From: CAZQYC01 sp043746555 | GTDB lineage: Bacteria > Pseudomonadota > Gammaproteobacteria > Steroidobacterales > Steroidobacteraceae | DNA length: 14,657 nucleotides | Direction: 5' to 3' | NCBI GenBank assembly: GCA_043746555.1 | Contig: JAYTQU010000366.1 | Location: 1-14,657, forward strand | In this document: one piece after another, positions 1 through 6,365 of the stretch | Layout of the letters: the number at the start of each line of letters is the position of its first letter | Position numbering within the stretch: the stretch's first letter is position 1 | Translations under genes and position numbers: made by a program | The notes under the pieces: model-generated | Database searches by the model: none | What the model was told of the DNA's origin: nothing | Seen by the model: only the letters and a program-made list of their open reading frames with translations

Positions 1-456
1 TTGGTCGGCGACCACGATGGCCATCGAGAGGCGTGGTCAATGGCGGAAGCGGCGGGGCTCAGCGCCACCACGGGGTTTCTATTGAAATTTGTGGCCGCTC
101 GCGAGCGACCGAGTGTGACCAGCGATAGTAATCGTTGGCGCGCCGGCGGCGACGCCTTTCCGTCCCTACATACGACTGCCGCCTTCGCAATCGGTACAGT
201 GCTCGCGGAATCCGGCAACGACGACTATCGCTGGATCAGGCGCACAATCGGGTACGGGGTTGGCGCTTACACCGGTTACGAGCGCATGAAACACAATCAA
301 CATTGGTTATCCGATACCGTTGCCGGCGCAGCACTCGGTTGGGCATCCGCGCGATTTGTACTCCATCGTCGCGATCAAAATTCGCGCGAAGCCCATCTCT
401 TTATCGCGCCTACCGACGGCGGCGTGATGGTGTCGGTGTCTTACAATTTGAATTGA
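1..456 (+). CDS. PAP2-superfamily phosphatase, C-terminal part (5' end outside window)
   Basis: This is the 3' part of a membrane-associated type 2 phosphatidic acid phosphatase (PAP2) family enzyme. The family removes phosphate from lipid phosphates such as phosphatidate, undecaprenyl diphosphate or lipid A. All three motifs are visible, numbering codons from base 1: K29-x6-R36-P37, then P54-S-L-H57 (the usual PSGH with Leu for Gly), then R95-x5-H101-x3-D105. H57 and H101 would be the catalytic histidines. The TTG at base 1 is only the window edge; PAP2 enzymes normally have more membrane helices upstream, so the gene almost certainly starts earlier. The C-terminus ends in a strand-like stretch (VMVSVSYNLN), unusual for a plain PAP2 enzyme and possibly from a fused or outer-membrane-like tail. 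The stop lies inside the 3' end of the convergent dgkA. The family call is secure; the substrate is unknown. Confidence 0.85.
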   Translation: MVGDHDGHREAWSMAEAAGLSATTGFLLKFVAARERPSVTSDSNRWRAGGDAFPSLHTTAAFAIGTVLAESGNDDYRWIRRTIGYGVGAYTGYERMKHNQHWLSDTVAGAALGWASARFVLHRRDQNSREAHLFIAPTDGGVMVSVSYNLN

Positions 457-809
457 TCGATCAGAAATGCGATCGCTACGCCTACCGCACCGATGCTTGC
501 AATCAACACGGCCGCAGCGGCGCAATCTTTCACGACTTTTATTTTTGGATGTTGATCGGGATGCAAATGATCGGCTAAGTGCTCCACCGCAGTGTTCACC
601 AACTCCGCGGCCAGCACCACCATCATCGTAATGATCAACACCGCCCACCAAATTAGCGGCGGCCTCCGCCACGCGAGCAACCCAAACACAACCAACGCCG
701 CCGCCACGTGCGCGCGAAAACTATTCTCACCGCGCAACGCAGTGAGCAAACCCGCGATGGCGAATCGAACGCGCCGATGAAACGGTTGGTTTTTCACTTG
801 ACTACTCAC
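441..809 (-). CDS. dgkA: Diacylglycerol kinase (DgkA)
   Basis: Small integral inner-membrane kinase that phosphorylates diacylglycerol to phosphatidate with ATP, recycling the diacylglycerol released by envelope glycan synthesis. The protein has 122 residues, the same length as E. coli DgkA. Key residues are in place: E28 (in GENSFRAH), E69 and N72 (AELVNT), E76, and K94-D95. Their spacing equals that of the E. coli catalytic set E28/E69/N72/E76/K94/D95. An amphipathic N-terminus precedes three hydrophobic helices (about 35-47, 53-72 and 96-118). The start is GTG at 809; no ATG lies near, V5 is a second GTG, and the upstream Shine-Dalgarno is weak. The gene lies downstream of the LpxR-like gene on the same strand, with a long inverted repeat between them. 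It overlaps the PAP2 gene tail to tail by 16 bp. The two activities, phosphatidate removal and phosphatidate formation, are opposed in principle. Confidence 0.93.
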   Translation of the reverse strand: MSSQVKNQPFHRRVRFAIAGLLTALRGENSFRAHVAAALVVFGLLAWRRPPLIWWAVLIITMMVVLAAELVNTAVEHLADHLHPDQHPKIKVVKDCAAAAVLIASIGAVGVAIAFLIDQFKL

Positions 810-848
810 ACCTACTCACTCACAAACGCGCGAGCCTTGCGCTGAGTA

Positions 849-960
849 GCGATTCGATTCGGGCGAAGCATTCGAGATCGTCGCGCGGTCCGACCCGCGC
901 GCCGAGCATATATGGACATACTTGCTGCGTATCTCGAATGCTTCGCCCGAATCGAATCGC
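849..960. repeat. Perfect 30-bp inverted repeat with 52-nt loop (MITE/REP-like or mRNA stem)
   Basis: Bases 849-878 are the exact reverse complement of 931-960 (30 of 30 pairs). The loop is 879-930. Inside it, 882-888 and 895-901 form a 7-bp GC hairpin, and 907-914 is the palindrome catatatg. The element is flanked on both sides by GTA (846-848 and 961-963), which could be a 3-bp target duplication or chance. It lies 25 nt after the LpxR-like stop and upstream of dgkA, both read leftwards. No T-tract follows on that strand, so it is not a classical intrinsic terminator. It may be a small mobile repeat, an RNase III-cleavable stem, or a block to read-through. Confidence 0.85.
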
Positions 961-985
961 GTACCATTGGCACAAACGGCTCGCC

Positions 986-2071
986 TCAAAACTTCGGTTC
1001 CCACGAAATAGTCACCGACCCAAATCCGTGACCGGCGGTGTTAACGCCAGGCGGATCGGGAGAAAACTCGCGACTACGGCGCACGAAACTGTAACTCAAG
1101 CGCCACTGATCGTAACGAAGCGACGCGCCCGTCTTCAAATCGTACACGTAACGTTCTTTTTTCACATTGTGACTATCGACAAAGGTATTGCCGTCCAAAA
1201 AAATGTTGTGGAATACCGCACGCGCTTCGGCCCCACCGTAGAAGTAAAACTCGAATTTGCCGTCGCCGCGATGATCCGCGTCGGCAGCCGATAGCGTGAT
1301 GTTCGATACCGGGAAGCCGCGCATATTTTTCGTGCCGACTCGCAATAGTGCTTGCACGCCGGCAAAGTCGTATAACGAGCCGAGCGCCAAATTGGTACCG
1401 GGGATAAAATCGAAGTGTTCCCCGCCGAACACGAATCGTTGCTGAAACGTGTGGTTCAATTGCAGGCCGGGTTCGTTATGTAGCTGATTATCCCAGCCGC
1501 GCGGCGGCGAGCTTTGCGAAATAAAGTGCGCGAACTTTTGAACCTGCTCGGCATGCGATATCGGCCCTACGGCACCGACCAAAAATTGGAATTGATGCTG
1601 ACGTCGCGCCTGAGTCGGGCCTTCGTTGTCGGTCACGGCGAAACTAACGCCGCCGTAAGCGAATCCCGCATAGGGACGATCTTCTACAATTAGCTGTGTG
1701 GCATCAAGGTCGTTGGGCGTGAAGATCATGTGACCGAACTCCACCGCATAGTGATAGTCGGCCGGTACGCTGTCCTTGTATACGAAGTGACGCAACTGCT
1801 CGGCAATACGCGGGAGATGCTGCTCGCCCCACGATCCCATCCATTTGGGCGCGCAACCGCGCACGTAGGTCCAATCGAATCGCAAACCGTTGGTGTAGTC
1901 GTCGTCCGACGGATCGAACGGCACCAACACATCGTTCTCGCCGGTAAACTGAAATTGCGACACGCGCCGATCGTCGCACCCGCCGCTGGTTGGGTCGTGC
2001 GCCCAACTCGTGGACTGTGCCATGACGAATAGCCCAACCAATCCAAACGACCTCACGATATCCTTGCTCAT
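986..2071 (-). CDS. LpxR-like lipid A deacylase family protein (DUF2219), outer membrane
   Basis: Resembles LpxR, the outer-membrane beta-barrel that removes the 3'-acyloxyacyl chain from lipid A. From ATG at 2071 there is a signal peptide (K3, R7, hydrophobic 9-18, likely cleavage after W23-A24). Family motifs follow in order: E45-N46-D47, an acidic stretch leading to YTNG (59-62), DRPYAG (131-136), an EQVQKFAH segment ending at H182, and GWDNQLHNEP (192-201). The Asn-Asp pair, the Thr in YTNG and a conserved His are the residues tied to activity in this family; which His is catalytic here needs an alignment. The protein ends in Phe (EPKF), the usual signature of an outer-membrane barrel. 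Length (361 residues) fits the family. A TTG at 2077 would add two residues; ATG was preferred. C32 and C73 could form a periplasmic disulfide. Family call strong; exact lipid substrate inferred. Confidence 0.88.
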   Translation of the reverse strand: MSKDIVRSFGLVGLFVMAQSTSWAHDPTSGGCDDRRVSQFQFTGENDVLVPFDPSDDDYTNGLRFDWTYVRGCAPKWMGSWGEQHLPRIAEQLRHFVYKDSVPADYHYAVEFGHMIFTPNDLDATQLIVEDRPYAGFAYGGVSFAVTDNEGPTQARRQHQFQFLVGAVGPISHAEQVQKFAHFISQSSPPRGWDNQLHNEPGLQLNHTFQQRFVFGGEHFDFIPGTNLALGSLYDFAGVQALLRVGTKNMRGFPVSNITLSAADADHRGDGKFEFYFYGGAEARAVFHNIFLDGNTFVDSHNVKKERYVYDLKTGASLRYDQWRLSYSFVRRSREFSPDPPGVNTAGHGFGSVTISWEPKF

Positions 2072-2340
2072 ACCCAAGTCTCTGACCTAGTAAATTTCCG
2101 CTTATTCCGAGTGACTTCGCCGCACGGTGACCGCCGACAATCCTCGGGCTTATGTCGCATGATCGCACGATTCGACAGCAAAACCAGTGCCTTCCGCAAG
2201 CATTGTCGGCTACAGTAACGATAATGACTAACGGATCGATGGCGATGCAACTGCGGATGCTGACACTCGACATGCAACCGAATCGCGCGCACGCCCGCAT
2301 TAGCTCCGCATTGTCTAAGTTACCTCGACTAATTCATTGA
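2072..2340. other. Divergent intergenic region between LpxR-like gene and TonB-domain gene
   Basis: A 269-bp region between two divergent starts. On the plus strand there is a -10-like GATAAT at 2220-2225 but no convincing -35 at the right distance. No clear Shine-Dalgarno precedes ATG 2341. An in-frame TGA (2338-2340) directly abuts that ATG. I see no RNA gene or strong repeat here. Confidence 0.4.
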
Positions 2341-5136
2341 ATGACGACGCAACGCGACCCTACCAGTCGATCGGACGATACGCAGGTGCGAATCGTATCC
2401 CATCGCCTGCAATCCTCCGGCGGCGCTTCGCGCTCCGAGGATACGCATGTGCGTCGTGTGCCGGGAAACGGCGCGACGACTCACAACGAGGCGCACTCGC
2501 AAGCGGAACGTCGACCGCAATTGCGACAAGTGGTATTGGTGGACCGCGACGTGGATGCGTTGCGCGAAGTCGCGATCGCGCTGCGCGATCAGTTCGATTT
2601 TCACGTCACCATCAGCGGTCATGAAGCGCTCACGTTATTACAAAGCGGCGCGATCGACGCCATCGTCGTCGGGCAAACGCTCTACAGCAGTACGGGACTC
2701 AACGTCCTCGCCGAGGCTCGACGTCGCGCTCCGCATACGCAACGAGTGCTGCTTGCCAACGCCGTCGAAGCAACCGACATCGAGCGCGATTCTGCGCCCG
2801 CACAACCTTTTCGAATCTTGGGTCGTCCTTGCACGCCGCAGAAGTTGCTTGAGTTGCTCGATGCTGCCGACGAAACACCCGCAAGTGCGCCCATAGGTAA
2901 TGGTGTAACAACGAATGCGCGGCAACCGCGGGCGGCCGCGCAGATAACGCCAGTACCGACGACGCGTACACCTGTTTCGCAGACCGTCGCGCCGATGTAT
3001 CAAGGCGATTACGAGCACGTCGTGCTAGAAACTCGACCGGATTTGCCGCGACGTCGCAGCATTCGCGCCGCGCCTCCCACTAATCAGACCACCCTCGCGC
3101 TCGATCCGGCGATGTTGCCCGTCGTTGTTTACACCGACAATGGTGAATTTTATCAATCCGTTTGCGCCGCGCTGCAAGACGATCACGACATTCGCCTCGC
3201 CACTCAACTTGAGCGCGTGGTCGAGATGTCGGAGATGGGCGCATGCCCTATCTTGATTACCGATCGCGCCGGCAATCAAACCGAATTGCAACGCATCTCG
3301 ATCGCACTGCGCGCGGCCGAACCGGCGCTCGTCACGATCGCCGCTGGGACGCCAAGCGAAGGACTCGCGTTACGTAAATTACTCAACACGCCGGCGCTGC
3401 ATAGCTTTCTACCGAAACCGTTATCCGCACCGCTGGTGCGACTCACGGTGGAGTCGGCGAAGCGACAGTACATCCAGGCGAAAACACCGACGCAACTTTC
3501 CCAGGTAGAACTAGCCGATACGCCAACAGCGCAAACACCCTACGGATCATACGATCGTGCGTCGCCCGAATTGCCCGCGATGCGCACCGGGTCGCATGCG
3601 CAGCACACTTATCGACCCATGCAGGTGTTCGAGCAGAACTTCAACATCGAAGATCGTTTCGATTTTCGTCGACTGCTGCCCTATGCCGGCGTCGCGGCGC
3701 TTGTGCTCGCCATGATTGCGGGCGGTGTTTGGTACTACGAACATCGAACGCAGGCCGACGCGCAAGTCGCCGTTCTGATCGACGCCGAACTAGAATTGGC
3801 GCAGCACGCCTACGATGCCGGCGACTATGTAACCCCCGACAATGCCAACGCCTTATATTTTTATCGACGCGTTTTGCAGCGCGATCCCACCAACGCCCGG
3901 GCGCTGCGAGGCGTTGACAGCATTAGCGAGCGCTTGGTCGAACAAACAGAACGCGAACTCACGGCGGATAAACTCGATGCGGCATCCGCATCGCTCGCGG
4001 TGCTGCGCGATCTTCGGCCCGAATATAAAGGTCTCGCGTTTTTGCAAGGACAGCTCGACAAGGCCAACACCTATCGGCGCACGCAAAAGGTCGCGGAACA
4101 GTCCGTCGAAACGGCTCGAGCGGAGGCGGCGACAGCAACAGCGGCGAATACGCGGCTGCTCGAATCGCGATCGATAGATTCGCAATCGTCGTCGCTCATT
4201 AGTAATGGGACCCAGCGCTCGCAAGCCGTTAATCGCTGGCTGACATCGGCTCGCCAACGATTGTCGCAGGGACGATTGGTTGCACCCGAGGCCGACAGCG
4301 CCGAATATTTTTTCCGCCTCGCCGAGCGCGCCGATCCGAACAACGCGGCGGTCGATCGGGGTCTGCGGGAAATCGGCGCCCAGCTGATCAAAGATTCGCA
4401 AGACGCGCTATCGCGTCAACAATTGGATGTCGCCCGACGCCGCTTGGCCGATGCGGGTCGATTCGGTCCAGATGCGAATGTCATCGCCCGCATTCAAGCT
4501 GGCATCGACGCTGCGCAAAGCGCCAATGTGCGTAGTAATTTCTTACGGCTTGCGATTCAACGCACTCGCGACAACGCGGTGTTCGAACCGACGCAAGATA
4601 GTGCGAAATACTATCTATCGCAGTTGGAGCGTCTCGATCCGAATAGTCCGGAAGTGCAACAAGCCACACGCGCGATTGCGCTCAAGTTGATCGACAACGC
4701 CAATCAAGCGATTGGACAACGACAGTTCAACACAGCCATTCGACTACTCGATGAAACTCGTCGACTCGGATTTAGCGGAATCGAATTATCGAACGCCGAC
4801 GACAAATTGGCGTTGGCGCGCAATCCGCCCGCCGCAAAACCGCGCGAAGGCGCCGACATCCCGCCACCGCGCATCGTTAAGTCGGTACCGACAAAGTTCC
4901 CCGAAGACGCCAAGAACGCCGGCGTGTCGGGTTGGGTTGACGTGGGATTTAAGATCAACGCGTCGGGGGACGTGTACGACACGATTGCGATGGCAAGCAG
5001 TCCATCGGGTGCGTATGCGGAGAAATTCAAACGCGCCGCCATCGCCGCCATCAGCCAATATAAATTCGAACGCCGCAATATCAGCGAAACGCAGACTCAA
5101 ACGATGGTGGTGCGAGTGCAGTTCAAACTGGAGTGA
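2341..5136 (+). CDS. TonB-domain protein with two receiver-like cytoplasmic domains, one TM segment and helical repeats
   Basis: Likely an inner-membrane-anchored energy transducer or TonB-like linker of 931 residues. The order is: disordered N-terminus (1-60); receiver-like domain 1 (about 61-175); linker; receiver-like domain 2 (about 259-375); linker; membrane helix 445-466, preceded by RR (443-444); periplasmic TPR-like helical region (about 480-830); proline linker; TonB C-terminal domain (about 845-931, with FPEDAKNAGVSGWV, a G-D-V turn and a final beta strand). Domain 1 keeps D68 but has G111 at the phospho-Asp site and R162 for the usual Lys. Domain 2 has D266, D308 and K359-P360 and could in principle be phosphorylated. 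The helix lacks the Ser/His pattern of classical TonB, and no exbB/exbD is in the window. ATG 2341 follows an in-frame stop and has no good Shine-Dalgarno; GTG 2449 (codon 37) has one. TonB domain and TM are solid; receiver calls rest on fold pattern. Confidence 0.88.
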   Translation: MTTQRDPTSRSDDTQVRIVSHRLQSSGGASRSEDTHVRRVPGNGATTHNEAHSQAERRPQLRQVVLVDRDVDALREVAIALRDQFDFHVTISGHEALTLLQSGAIDAIVVGQTLYSSTGLNVLAEARRRAPHTQRVLLANAVEATDIERDSAPAQPFRILGRPCTPQKLLELLDAADETPASAPIGNGVTTNARQPRAAAQITPVPTTRTPVSQTVAPMYQGDYEHVVLETRPDLPRRRSIRAAPPTNQTTLALDPAMLPVVVYTDNGEFYQSVCAALQDDHDIRLATQLERVVEMSEMGACPILITDRAGNQTELQRISIALRAAEPALVTIAAGTPSEGLALRKLLNTPALHSFLPKPLSAPLVRLTVESAKRQYIQAKTPTQLSQVELADTPTAQTPYGSYDRASPELPAMRTGSHAQHTYRPMQVFEQNFNIEDRFDFRRLLPYAGVAALVLAMIAGGVWYYEHRTQADAQVAVLIDAELELAQHAYDAGDYVTPDNANALYFYRRVLQRDPTNARALRGVDSISERLVEQTERELTADKLDAASASLAVLRDLRPEYKGLAFLQGQLDKANTYRRTQKVAEQSVETARAEAATATAANTRLLESRSIDSQSSSLISNGTQRSQAVNRWLTSARQRLSQGRLVAPEADSAEYFFRLAERADPNNAAVDRGLREIGAQLIKDSQDALSRQQLDVARRRLADAGRFGPDANVIARIQAGIDAAQSANVRSNFLRLAIQRTRDNAVFEPTQDSAKYYLSQLERLDPNSPEVQQATRAIALKLIDNANQAIGQRQFNTAIRLLDETRRLGFSGIELSNADDKLALARNPPAAKPREGADIPPPRIVKSVPTKFPEDAKNAGVSGWVDVGFKINASGDVYDTIAMASSPSGAYAEKFKRAAIAAISQYKFERRNISETQTQTMVVRVQFKLE
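2437..2451 (+). promoter_or_regulatory. Candidate Shine-Dalgarno and alternative GTG start of the TonB-domain gene
   Basis: GAGG at 2437-2440 sits 8 nt before GTG 2449, which is in frame with the 2341 ORF as codon 37. ATG 2341 has no comparable site. Use of this start would give an 895-residue protein lacking most of the duplicated N-terminal motif. That motif's conservation at the peptide level argues that the longer form is also made. Confidence 0.3.
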
Positions 5137-5140
5137 TCGC

Positions 5141-5160
5141 AAGGGCGACTCGCCTTCTTT
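5141..5160 (+). terminator. Weak stem-loop between the convergent TonB-domain and SDR genes
   Basis: The 28-nt gap between the two convergent stops contains AAGG(G)CG, a 3-nt loop, then CGCCTT and CTTT. The stem has one bulged G and the T-run is short, so this is a weak terminator at best, read in the plus direction. Confidence 0.3.
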
Positions 5161-5164
5161 AATC

Positions 5165-5971
5165 TCACCGAGTCTTCGTCAAACAATCTCGCGAAGCATC
5201 GCCCAATTGCGAGCCTCCATCGCAGTCCATGATGGTTCCCGTCACGAAACTCGCCGCGTCGGAGCTGAGAAACAGTGCCGCATCGCCGACTTCATCGCGA
5301 CGACCGAATCGGCGCATTGCCAGTCGATTCGCGACCGCTTTCTGAACGGCTTCCGTCGGTGCGAGTCGCGCCATGCCTTCGGTGCCTTCGATGGGGCCGG
5401 GCGATATTCCATTAACGCGAATGCCCGCTGGACTCCACTCCATCGCCAAACACTTCACCAGCATATTGATCCCCGCCTTCGCTGCACACACATGCGCCTG
5501 ATACGTCATCGGATGCAACGCTTGCGGCGCGGAAATCGCGATAAGCGACGCGCCTGGTTTCCGCACAACGTCGTAAGCGGCGCGAAACACGTTGTATGTA
5601 CCGATCAAATCGATATCGACAACCGTCTTGAATCCCTTCGCCGAAATACTTACCGCCGGCGCCGGAAAATTTCCCGCTGCGCCGGAAACAACGATATCGA
5701 TACCACCAAACGCCTTGATCGTTTCCTGCAACGATCGCTCGACGGCCTCGTACTCGCGAACATCAGCGGAAAGCCCTAGCGCTTCGCGCCCAAGCGTTCG
5801 TATTTTCGCCGCGGCCTCTTTTGCCTTCTCGTCATTGCGGCCCACTACGGCAACCCTGGCACCAAGTTCCGCGAATCGCAATGCGATTCCTAGATTGATG
5901 CCGCTGGTTCCTCCGGCGATGTAGGCAACTTTGCCGGCGAAAAGGTTATCTCGATAAGTGGTGTGTGACAT
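5165..5971 (-). CDS. Short-chain dehydrogenase/reductase, 2,4-dienoyl-CoA reductase-like
   Basis: Cytoplasmic NAD(P)-dependent oxidoreductase of the SDR superfamily, 268 residues. The Rossmann cofactor loop is GGTSGINLG (20-28), the adenine-site D70-V71 pair is present, and GAAGNF (97-102) replaces the usual NNAG. N127 and S147 sit at the expected catalytic positions and K165 is the conserved Lys, but the residue four before it is V161, not the Tyr of YxxxK. Loss of that Tyr, together with the GNF, AAKAG and PGPIEGTEGM segments (about 163-200), matches peroxisomal-type 2,4-dienoyl-CoA reductases, which use a different arrangement and act in beta-oxidation of unsaturated fatty acids. Y157 could substitute. 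ATG 5971 has AGGGG seven nt upstream, so the start is firm. The gene converges with the TonB-domain gene and diverges from the receptor. Superfamily certain; dienoyl-CoA role probable, not proven. Confidence 0.85.
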   Translation of the reverse strand: MSHTTYRDNLFAGKVAYIAGGTSGINLGIALRFAELGARVAVVGRNDEKAKEAAAKIRTLGREALGLSADVREYEAVERSLQETIKAFGGIDIVVSGAAGNFPAPAVSISAKGFKTVVDIDLIGTYNVFRAAYDVVRKPGASLIAISAPQALHPMTYQAHVCAAKAGINMLVKCLAMEWSPAGIRVNGISPGPIEGTEGMARLAPTEAVQKAVANRLAMRRFGRRDEVGDAALFLSSDAASFVTGTIMDCDGGSQLGDASRDCLTKTR

Positions 5972-6013
5972 GAATGCGCCCCTAAGTGGCGTTGGAGGAT
6001 GATCAACAGCAGT

Positions 6014-6097
6014 TAGTTCTACTTTGTCACGTTGGGATCAAGCGATGTGGGGCAAGGCGCACCACGCGCTTCAGCGCAACCCGACAAAGTAGAATTA
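6014..6097. repeat. Long imperfect hairpin, REP-like palindrome
   Basis: Bases 6017-6028 pair perfectly with 6083-6094 (12 bp). Pairing continues outwards through a G-T wobble to 6014/6097. Inwards, after a 2x2 mismatch, 6031-6034 pair with 6077-6080. Nested inside, 6041-6044 pair with 6067-6070 and 6047-6050 with 6062-6065. The overall shape is a stepped stem of 84 nt. Its 3' half carries an AACCCGACA block reminiscent of widespread REP-type palindromes; that resemblance is from memory. It could be a mobile palindrome or a transcript structure in the divergent region. Confidence 0.65.
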
Positions 6098-6257
6098 GTA
6101 TCGCAGCATTCCATTCACTTCGGACCGTTTCGCCCCGGGTCGTAAAAAACACGGCTTTCGATAACAAAGCGCTTGCAGCAATTACCATACAGTCCTGCCT
6201 GCTTGTTAAGAATTGTTGCGGGTGTCAAAAAAACAAGCACCAGTGACCAAAAAGCGA

Positions 6258-6287
6258 TTGAGAAGTTCCATAACCCTCCCATAAGAT
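6258..6287 (+). promoter_or_regulatory. Candidate sigma-70 promoter for the TonB-dependent receptor
   Basis: TTGAGA (6258-6263, five of six matches to TTGACA) and TAAGAT (6282-6287, four of six to TATAAT) are separated by 18 nt. Transcription would begin near 6294, leaving a leader of roughly 50-70 nt before either candidate start codon. No other pair in this gap looked as good by eye. Confidence 0.35.
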
Positions 6288-6333
6288 CGCCCGCAAGTTG
6301 GTCAAGGAGTGTCCAAAAACAAATTATTCAACT

Positions 6334-6365
6334 AAGGACAGCCATTGTTCGGGGGTATTACTGTG
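6334..6365 (+). promoter_or_regulatory. Two competing ribosome-binding sites at the receptor start
   Basis: AAGGA (6334-6338) lies 6 nt before TTG 6345. GGGGG (6351-6355) lies 7 nt before GTG 6363. Both codons are in the same frame, and the difference is six residues ahead of the signal peptide. GTG is the stronger start codon and gives the more typical signal peptide; AAGGA is the more canonical Shine-Dalgarno. Confidence 0.4.

Larger units (their letters stand above)
5972..6362. other. Divergent intergenic region upstream of the receptor gene
   Basis: A 391-bp non-coding stretch between the SDR start and the receptor start. It holds the imperfect hairpin at 6014-6097, the 8-bp palindrome AAGCGCTT at 6167-6174, a candidate sigma-70 promoter at 6258-6287 and two ribosome-binding sites near the receptor start. 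I see no convincing small gene in it. Confidence 0.6.

Noticed and set aside
849..960. Inverted repeat as an intrinsic terminator of the LpxR-like gene
   Set aside because: No T-run follows the stem on the transcribed strand, and a 52-nt loop is far too large for a typical terminator.
816..1004. Small ORF through the inverted repeat
   Set aside because: It reads through the palindrome, so its sequence is dictated by the repeat and the start of the neighbouring region; no protein signature.
2152..2340. 62-codon ORF ending directly before ATG 2341
   Set aside because: No Shine-Dalgarno, no recognisable protein features, and a stop adjacent to the next start is weak evidence alone. A leader peptide is possible but unsupported.
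4712..5779. 355-codon plus-strand ORF spanning the end of the TonB gene and the SDR gene
   Set aside because: It crosses a real gene in another frame and then runs antisense to the SDR; its composition is Arg-rich and it has no domain.
6014..6097. Stepped hairpin as an integron attC site
   Set aside because: The required core-site consensus (RYYYAAC and GTTRRRY) is not met at either end, and there is no integrase or cassette array.
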